From Perca fluviatilis (Eukaryota > Chordata > Actinopteri > Perciformes > Percidae), in assembly GCF_010015445.1 (NCBI RefSeq), contig NC_053126.1, positions 23,121,169 to 23,185,168 on the forward strand: a DNA stretch of 64,000 nt, read 5' to 3'. The position numbers and the translations under genes are program-made. Below, piece after piece: positions 56,831 through 64,000 of the stretch (position 1 is the first letter of the stretch; each line of letters starts with the position of its first letter). The notes beneath the pieces were generated by a model. That model searched no databases. It saw only the letters and a list, made by a program, of their open reading frames with translations, and was not told the DNA's origin.

Positions 56831-57472
56831 ATTTTCCTTTGATGTGGCCCTAATGCTCCGTCGTACCTCCAAAACTGGGATAGGTGAAAATGTATGCTAA
56901 TGAAATGCTTCTTGTCTGCCTCTTTAAAGAAAACAGCAGTGTATTTGTTTTGATTAACCCCTAGTCTAGATTGCAAGCGTGTCAGACGGGGGTTTTCCTT
57001 ACACATCACACGCAACAGATACGCTCTCATTTTAATCTCTACAGCTGTCTACACCGGCTCTGTGCGGGATTGCATCTCAGCTGCATCTCACCAGGGTAAA
57101 CTACTTTACTACATTACTGTAATTTACAGCATATTTTAGGAGTTGATGATTATTTTTTCATTTTATTTATTAAATTATTATCTTTATTTTTTATTATTAT
57201 CTAACCTTTGATTTTATCGCTTTTGATATGTGTTTTCTCCTTTATTGATTCTGTATCATAATGTTAAAGCTTTTGGAAAAGTGGTGTTTTTTTTTTTTTA
57301 AGTTTGGCACAGAAAGCTCTACAGTAATAATCATGGCGTTGCACTCAGTTGTTCACACAAAGTGACAGAAATAGTAGTCTAACTAATGGAAGAAGAGAGA
57401 GCTTGGGAGAGGAGATCAAACCTTGGCTCCTTTCTCACCTCCACACAGCTGATCAATCACAGTGTGAAGTTT
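56831..57472. other. Intergenic DNA, possible element edge
   Basis: Contains the ATTAGGGCC edge noted above and a T run at 57286-57300. No gene. Confidence 0.35.
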
Positions 57473-58265
57473 TTTTTATTTATTTAATTGTTTATTTAGA
57501 TAGGGACAGTGCATATTATTGGACATCAGTACAAGTACACAATGTAAATATGCTAGAGTTAGCACCATAGCTAATTTTCATCTATTGTCCCTAGGCAGAT
57601 ACATAAAAAGAAAGAAAAACATAAAAACAGTAACAAGCATGCAACACCCTCATAGTTTGAGAGGCAAGACAAACACTAACAAAAACAGTCCAGACAAAAT
57701 ACAACAGAACATGTGATTGTCACACAGTGAAATGTGTGAGGCAATTAAAAGTGAGTGCAGCTTTGGTTTTCTAAAAGCCACATTTTTAAATGAGTTTTAA
57801 AATTGATGTATGTGGGACGGTCCCTTATTGTGGGGGGCAGTCTATTCCAATATTTATTTCCCTTTACTGACAAAACAGTTTGTCCAAATGTGGCACGCCT
57901 AAAAGGTATTACACAGTCCCTTTTGATGGAGGCCCTTGTACTACCATCACTCTCAATTCTTTGAAAGAATGAATTCAGTGGGGGAGGGGCACGATGATGA
58001 GCCTTATATACATAACAGGCATAATTAACATTTTTTAAATTCTCAAAACTCAATAGTTTGTGTTTTTCCAGCATGCTACAGTGATGAAATGATAACGCTT
58101 TTTTATCCAAGATTTGAATGGCTCTCTTGAAGAGTACTTCAATAGGCTTAAGCGTTGTCATGTTAGTTAGTGACCAACTTGTAAAACAGTACTCAATGTG
58201 TGAGACTATCATTGTGTGTAGATACATTCTGGGGTGGGTGTGAATAACATATTGTGGGTTTCTAA
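57473..58265 (-). mobile_element. 5'-truncated LINE (L2/Rex-like) with 3' UTR
   Basis: Read on the minus strand, the C-terminal end of a reverse-transcriptase ORF is followed by about 270 bp of 3' UTR with the words TGCCTAGGGACAATAGATG and ATGCACTGTCCCTATCTAAA. It ends in an A-rich tail, complement of the T-rich stretch at 57473-57500. 5' truncation, as is usual for LINE insertions, leaves only the last 170 or so codons. Confidence 0.75.
57745..58260 (-). pseudogene. LINE ORF2 C-terminal fragment (non-LTR reverse transcriptase)
   Basis: The frame carries the C-terminal region after the polymerase core: IVSHIEYCFTSWS (the conserved HxxYC thumb-like block), LFKRAIQIL, LEKHKLLSFENLK, RRATFGQTVLSVKG and KYWNRLPPTIR, ending ENQSCTHF. 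These blocks are in the order seen in fish L2/Rex-type elements. The catalytic FADD box and the endonuclease domain lie upstream in intact elements and are missing. This portion has no internal stop over about 170 codons, so the insertion is relatively young. The ORF extends a little further upstream (to 58380) into an adjacent unrelated repeat; that part is not LINE coding sequence. Confidence 0.75.
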
Positions 58266-58274
58266 AAGTTACAG

Positions 58275-58560
58275 ACATTGAATCAGATTCAGAAATGGTT
58301 TCATTGCCAAGTAAGTAACACTTACAAGGAATTTGCCTTGGTGGTTGGTGCATACATAAACAAACACAAATACTGAACACTAATATGAAGTAACAAATAA
58401 ATACAGAAACAAATATTTACAAAATAGCTGTTTAACATAAGAAAAAAGAAAAAAGAGACTGAATGGATTGAGTGCAGAATGTGCAAAAAATATATAGTAT
58501 GTGCAATCGGCAGGTGTTTAGTCCAGGATGTAGGCTGATGCAAAGTGTAGCGACTAGGCT
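58275..58560 (-). repeat. Dispersed fish repeat
   Basis: GAATCAGATTCAGAAATGG, CATTGCCAAGTAAGTAACAC, AAGGAATTTGCCTTGGTGG and GGCAGGTGTTTAGTCCAGG are words from a common fish repeat. It directly abuts the LINE's truncated 5' end. Confidence 0.55.
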
Positions 58561-58814
58561 TGTCGGTAATTGTCGGTTTTCTGAAACTATATGACCATCT
58601 GATGAGTAGCTCTGACGGAATTTACTGGCAGCCTGACTCCGTTACCAATGGTTCCTTCAGACTTTCATTGCCTTTACTTGCATCTCTTTAACCTAAGAAA
58701 GGACAGGATCATATACTTACAAATAATAAGATGACTGTCTGAATGTCTTATTCTGTCATAGTTCCTGTCTTTTTTTTGCTCTCGCTCTCCTTCACAGTCC
58801 CCTTATCTCTGTTG
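58561..58814. other. Intergenic DNA, nothing recognised
   Basis: No feature recognised. Confidence 0.4.
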
Positions 58815-58823
58815 GGTTCACAC

Positions 58824-59303
58824 TAGTCTATATCCACGAAGTTCCACTTCCGGGATTGTTCAGGTGACGCCGGAAATTCCGCCGGATGTCTTACATTTCG
58901 GCCGGGTTTCCGTTTCCTTCCGCTTTCTTTGTGTTGGAAACACACGTTGTAAACTCTGGTGGATTTATGAGGACTATGGTTAACTGCTCCTCAGATCTCT
59001 CAGGGTAAATCCAGACAGCTAGCTAGACTATCTGTCCAATCTGAGTTTTCTGTTGCACGACTAAAACTACTTTTGAACGTCCCCATTTTCCACCAAAACA
59101 AGTTCCTTCCCGAGGCTGTTTTGCAGAGGCGCCGTTGCTCCGTGTGAAGCCTAGCACCGCTAGAGACGCCCAAGACGATTGTGATTGGATTAAAGAAATG
59201 GCAATAAACAAGAGGAGGTTTTTCTTCCACCCCGGAATGCTATGTGGACTAGCCAGACTCTCCTCCGCAGCGCTGTGGAGGAAGGTCTGGCAATGCGAGA
59301 CTA
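58824..59303 (-). mobile_element. TAGTCT-terminus MITE, copy E, complete
   Basis: This is the best copy, 480 bp: TAGTCTATATCC to GCGAGACTA. The identical 9-bp repeat GGTTCACAC flanks it (58815-58823 and 59304-59312). The ends can also be read as CTAGTCT/AGACTAG with a 7-bp GTTCACA duplication. It has a secondary stem near the right end: CCAGACTCTCC (59252-59262) against GGAAGGTCTGG (59280-59290), imperfect. Confidence 0.9.
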
Positions 59304-59312
59304 GGTTCACAC

Positions 59313-60539
59313 ATACAGAAGTAGTAGACAGTCTCTGGCCTCCCATGAATCTGTAGCTCTGTGGGTATTTTGAATGGAGTATGTAATTTACATACAGAAC
59401 TGCACTCTGATTGGACTGTTCTTTTCTGATTTAGTATTACGTACGACAAACTAATTCATTTTCTATTTCCAATTACAGAATATCTTTGCTTGCTGCCTTG
59501 AATGTTGTTGAAACTGTTTAAATACAGCAATGTTTGTTCAATGTTTGTTGTTAAGATGTCACATAGTATGCTAAATCAAATAATCATCTTTGGAAACAAA
59601 GATAAATGGTTAATTTACATGGTCATCTAGCAGCTGCATCAACTACAGTAAGAAAACTTCCACATTAGTTTTCTCAAATTGACTTAAAGTATACCCTCGA
59701 GGATGAGAGGAGCAGTCTCTATGAAAATAAGGGCAATAAACATGAGATTTCTTTTTCTCATTTACATAATATTTGGTACATAATTCATCAGATCATCAGG
59801 ATCTCTTCCACATGGGAATAAAAGTCTCTGTGACAGGTGAGCTGGTAGAGTTGAACAAGCTCAGTCAGAGTGCACAGACACCCTGTCATCACTTTGAATA
59901 TTATTATCTATTAACTGCAATGTTTGGTTCTGCCTCAAGAGAGTCTTGTAATTAATAAATAAGTAAATTTGTCAATCAAAACCTCTTTTTTTTCACCACT
60001 GAGAAAAAATCTTTAGTAACTCTGTAATATGTGTGCATATTTCATGGAAGAAGCCATCACTGACATAACATGTTTTTAGGATTCCTTTTTAAGTCCTTTA
60101 AAAGTGAAAATAATAGAATTACATTGGATATAAATGAGTTGACTTTCAATAAGTTCTTAAATAATTTGACAAGTTATTGTTTAATTTTCATATTTTTTTT
60201 TTTTTTTTGATTTTATTCACTTTGGGCTCAACTTTTATGTCCCCAAATGTACCTCTTCACTTATCATCCACTTTGTCTGTTGCTCATAGCTTTAACAGCA
60301 TGGTATGCTTTGTATGCAAATAACTTCAAAATGGAGGGCTATTTCTGCAAGCCTATATGTGCTTGATGTAGTATAGATTATTATCATGGAACCACTTTAG
60401 GTCAAGAGGCACTGTATGGAGTATCAGACACCTGCAAGGTTGAAAGGATATGAGCAGCGTGGCCCCTTTAATGATGCATAGCCATACCAAAATGGTGTTA
60501 AGATTCACTTTGCATCGAGTGTTGAATGTCGAGACTGCC
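59313..60539. other. Intergenic DNA, T run
   Basis: Poly-T at 60194-60209. No gene or repeat recognised. Confidence 0.35.
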
Positions 60540-61100
60540 TGGCTCATTAACAAAGGCGACGGAACAGACCCTTGAACAGGGCCAGTGTCAGAGGAGAGCT
60601 ATTCCCCTCTGCACCAGAACTGGGGCAGACATTTTGGTTGGTGCTCTGAGCTAAGCCAAATCAAGACCCACATAAAACCCCTGATTGAAAGACAAAATAT
60701 AGACCAACTAGATACTAGAGAGAGAATGTGGGGCGAATATCCGTGATACTAATCAACGTGATAATTACCAAGGCGAGTGTTTTCAAGAGCCTTCCAACGG
60801 TGGCGTAAAGAGCTGTATTAATTTCCCTGCGTGATTGTTTTGTGCTCTTGCCTCGAAAAGCCGCCTCGGAAGCTTGAGGTCTCTCTGTGTCATTCATTAT
60901 TTCATTCTTCTGTGGAAATACGGTCTCATTAATCTTCAGCCAATGTCGACCCCGTCGTTACCTGTCAGAGCTTTTTGCTGAGGCCAGCTTTGCGCACTCA
61001 GAGCTGTTAAACACTAATGGACAATCGCTCTTCCCTTTGTGCTCAACATGCCATCTGATGTGCCATTTTGACTGACAGGAATAGAGGCCCAATTTGCTAA
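60540..61100. promoter_or_regulatory. Candidate conserved non-coding block
   Basis: Long, high-complexity sequence with ATACTAATCAACGTGATAAT, GAGCTGTATTAATTTCCCTG and CTCATTAATCTTCAGCC, and no repeat match in the window. No trusted ORF. Of the quiet blocks this one looks most like a developmental enhancer, but that is judgement, not measurement. Confidence 0.28.
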
Positions 61101-61458
61101 CGCTGACTTCCAGAGCATCCAGTGTAGAAAGACATTCATCAAAAGCTCCATGTCCTTTTTTCATGTATCCGTGTCATATTATCTGCTGTGCTGTCAGGGG
61201 CGCCGGGAAGTTGATCACACTTTATTTCTTAGGCCAAGTTTGCATAGACTGCAGCAGTCCTCAGGCGGCACGGCAAAAATGCAAGTCTTTCCATTCTTTT
61301 TGAAAGGGTGTAGTACATTTAGGCTGCGGCAGTGGGGGCCACAGGGATGGCAAGACAAATATGCAGTGGTCTGTAGCAAAACACAACCCAACATCACCCT
61401 GCGTTGGCCAATCATGTAGTCCGGTTCAACGCCAAATCATATCCAGGATAGCGTTTCG
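61101..61458. other. Intergenic DNA upstream of candidate gene
   Basis: No TATA box was seen directly upstream. Overlapping short ORFs without motifs. Confidence 0.35.
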
Positions 61459-61895
61459 TTGGATGTTTCTTCCCCTCTCTTGTGTTGCCGTTCTGCACTT
61501 TCGGAAACAACAACAAACATCGAGCTAGCAAGCTACACACTGAAAATGGTAAGTTTTGAAGAACATTTGGATCATGCAACAAGGCAGTCCTGCTTGGTTC
61601 TTTGGGAAATGATTGGTGGAGATTGCTATGGACAAAGTACACCCGGCGATACACTGGTAAGAGCAAACTATGTTTAACCATGTATACAGCTAATTTATAT
61701 AGCTCACGTTACTGTATTGTGTGAACAGTTAACTTCATTTAATATTGTATTTGGCGTTTTCTTTTGCAGGGTGCAAATGTTCTACTAAAACAAGTTCCTT
61801 TCAAGAACATTTTGCAGAGCCACTGTCGCTTGTGTGACCTGAATTTACTTCACAGCGCTATGGAGATAGGCCTAGCAATGCGAGACTACCAATAA
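61459..61895 (+). CDS. Candidate two-exon gene with MITE-derived second exon
   Basis: Exon 1 is open from ATG 61459 to 61656 (66 codons) and ends CTG before a strong donor, GTAAGA. The 113-bp intron ends with a clean tract and acceptor, TTTTCTTTTGCAG. Exon 2 (61770-61895) continues in phase for 41 codons to TAA. The joined product would be 107 residues, or 78 if translation starts at the better-context ATG at 61546 (AAAATGG). The start MVSFEEHLDHATRQSC and CLVLWEMIGGDCYG are protein-like; I do not recognise a domain. Exon 2 coincides with the end of a TAGTCT-type MITE. Either a host transcript has exonised a MITE, or this is the first exon of the family's coding relative, captured with its terminus. 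The ATG at 61546 also overlaps a donor-like ATG/GTAAGT. Confidence 0.35.
61775..61888 (-). mobile_element. TAGTCT-terminus MITE, copy F, end fragment
   Basis: CTAAAACAAGTTCCTTTCAA through CACAGCGCTATGGAGATAGG to GCAATGCGAGACTA matches the right end of copy E with internal loss. No left end was found; upstream DNA is the candidate exon and intron. Confidence 0.65.
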
Positions 61896-63788
61896 CGTAA
61901 CGTAACGATCAGACTTGTCAGTCCGTTTGACAGTCCCATACAGTAAACAGGAAACATCACTGCCTATGGAGCAGATTTCTTTCATTCTTCTCCTTTCCTT
62001 CTATTTTATTTTCCAACATTGTATAACCTAACCTTTCATGAAATGTATTGTGCCTTTCCAATGTTTAGCTATATTTAGATATTTGCATTAAAATGTACTT
62101 TGGTATGTCGATCAAACTGCTTTTCCAATGTGTTTTTTTAAATGGAATGAATGAAATATTAATCAGGCAGCCAACACTGGTGTGCGTTCCCCCTGTCCCA
62201 TCCTGCTGTTCTTCTCTCTTACTGTTATCATCTTTACATAATGTATAATTGTTGCCATTGCTATCGTCATATTGTCATTATCATCATAATCGTCCTTATT
62301 GTCACCCATTGACGTCATCATCGATGTCATAGTCATCATCAATAGTAACATGCAGAATTATAGGCTTGTGACAAATTAATCTTAAGTCAATGTCCCGCTT
62401 CCTTTTTTCTGAGCTTTTAACCACATTTCTTCTGCAAATGGAACTGGCTCGAGGACAAACTAGGATAATCTTGTGTTGTTCATCCTAACATTGGTGCAGA
62501 TGCAAAAGCTTCCAAAGATACGAAAAATGGCAGGCTCGATATTTGGAAAAATGTGTCTAAAATGATGCACAAGACATCTAGAAAATGTCTTACGTTGAAA
62601 TGGTGCAGTCATAAAAATCATGAGGTCTTGGGTTGAATATTTCAGTGAAAACATCATGTAACTTCGACCAGGAGCTGAAAAAAGATAAAAGTGAGTGTAT
62701 ACGACAGTTTGAGATAGTGTGGAATTGAGAATAAGATGGTTTTATCAACTGTCAAGGTACTAAAGGGGAAACTGTATGTACAGCATATGTCAAGATGTCA
62801 AATATAGTGATAAAAGTTCTCATCATTCAGCCAATCACATGCCCCCTTCCTCTTAAGCAAGCAAGCTCAACAGCTGATACCAGATCTAATCGTTGCCACG
62901 TTGGGCTACTTTTTAATCAAACTGGGCAAGTAAATTAATTTTAAAAAAGTGTATAACTTTTATTTTTATAGAATGTTCAACAAAAAAAGTGTAGAACAGA
63001 AACATGAGGGCTAGAATGAGGTAAGTAAAAATTGTTTTGGTCTAGTTTGATAATTTGGGCTACTCTTTGTAGCATTTGGGTAGTTTTCCACTCATGACAA
63101 GTTAAGCAATATTCCAATAAATTGGCTAGTTAGACTATCAGTGTTATAAATTCAATGTAGTTAAATGTCGCGGAGAATAAAACATATTTTACCTTGCCCC
63201 ACTGGGGGCTGCATGACACCTCTCTGTTCTAAAAGTGATAACCTTGGTCAAACAGCATTCACCTTGATCAAATAGTACTCAAGTCGACTAAGACCAACAA
63301 ATTTGGCAGTGGTTTTAGTCTGCACACCAGATGGATCAGCTTTGACACTTTGGATAATAACCAAGTAAATGAGGACAGTAGAGTTGATGTAATGACAGCA
63401 CAGTATTTGAAAGTCAATATGATATGGTTTCCTTTCGCTGTCAAATTACCTGTCTGGGAGGTTTTAATGTGCTCATTTACACCATCTGGTACAACCTGAT
63501 TTACCAGATTCAAACACATTTGTGAATACAATTAAACTTCCATCCAAATGAAAAAGACTGTACCTTATTAATAACTGTCTTCCAATCCCTATTTTCTGGT
63601 TGCAATGCCTTTTTGGAGATAGACTGTTGCATTATGGAAGGAAATAATAAATGAATTGATCTATTTGAGCTGAATCTTCAAGTTGAATGAAATAAGAAGA
63701 CATGTTTAATGTGCCTTTCAGTCTGTGTAGGGAAAATGGAAATAGAATTTGGAATTTTTCTGTCAGATAGTCGGAATCAAACTCAGGA
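61896..63788. other. Intergenic DNA, degenerate ATC tract
   Basis: 62255-62345 is a degenerate TCA/ATC-rich tract that gives a low-complexity Met/Asp ORF. The rest is AT-rich and unrecognised. Confidence 0.4.
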
Positions 63789-63930
63789 TGTTAACGCTAT
63801 AGTGCGTAGTTTCTGTCTCCCCCATGAGGAATTCTAAATAATGAAAACAAACCTGTCGGCGTGTCCACATGATACAAGCCTTCCATGACCGCGCACCAGC
63901 CCCCCGAATTCCGAATTCTGTTAAAGGTAA
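63789..63930 (+). repeat. TTAA-started element, second copy, truncated
   Basis: TTAACGCTATAGTGCGTAG, then TTCTGTCTCCCCCATGAGGA and CATGATACAAGCCTTCCATG, matches the nested copy at 29840 in order. It stops near CCCCCCGAATTCCG; the far end is not present. Confidence 0.6.
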
Positions 63931-64000
63931 GTGGATCCAAGACAATGACAACTAATTCATAATATTAAATTCAAATTTCAGACTAAAAGTTATAAATCTC

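Noticed and set aside
62163..62351. 62-residue Met/Asp-rich ORF
   Set aside because: It is a translation of the degenerate ATC/TCA tract.
1..64000. CRISPR arrays, operons, rRNA genes or bacterial-type systems
   Set aside because: No spaced direct repeats, no gene clusters and no rRNA motifs; the window is vertebrate in character.

Overview
The window looks like vertebrate, specifically teleost (probably percomorph) intergenic DNA. Reasons: moderate AT richness, long dinucleotide and tetranucleotide microsatellites, no operon-like packing of ORFs, no long host coding exon, and many short transposon families with a fish look (hAT, Tc1/mariner, TTAA-flanked MITEs, ISL2EU/Harbinger-like, an L2/Rex-like LINE end). 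No established host gene was recognised. Family assignments rest on my recognition of termini and motifs; no database was searched.

Layout. 0-4.5 kb: a complete hAT-type MITE, then a TATA-like box with a possible two-exon small gene (2.5-2.9 kb), a possible retroelement leader ORF and a decayed BED-finger hAT end. 4.5-9.5 kb: mostly single-copy-looking DNA with one candidate regulatory block and one 464-bp MITE. 9.5-20.5 kb: dense insertions: a TTAA MITE, a probable solo LTR inside a hAT MITE, telomere-like repeats, a 10-bp minisatellite, a Myb/SANT-like exon, and a Tc1 remnant that itself carries a palindromic TTAA insertion. 20.5-36 kb: alternates between quiet DNA that may hold conserved regulatory elements and mobile DNA: a TTAA element with a coding remnant, a 1.15-kb hAT with a TTF zinc finger, and several MITEs.

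36-47 kb: a 920-bp foldback element, a telomere-like/tRNA-like repeat block, a helicase-like exon in a short TIR element, a long quiet stretch, and two further TIR elements. 47-64 kb: a three-level nest of transposons at 51.3-52.8 kb, AC-rich microsatellites, an integrase-like remnant between long inverted repeats, a 5'-truncated LINE, a MITE with a 9-bp target duplication, and a possible spliced gene at 61.5-61.9 kb whose second exon is made of MITE sequence.

How it works together: this is not a pathway or operon. It is a layered record of transposition, with nests that give relative ages, separated by quiet blocks that could be regulatory. The candidate novel items are the two small spliced ORFs (2.5 and 61.5 kb), the group of families sharing a TTAA+AG terminus, and the tRNA-Asp-like segments inside three repeats. 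None is proved by sequence alone.
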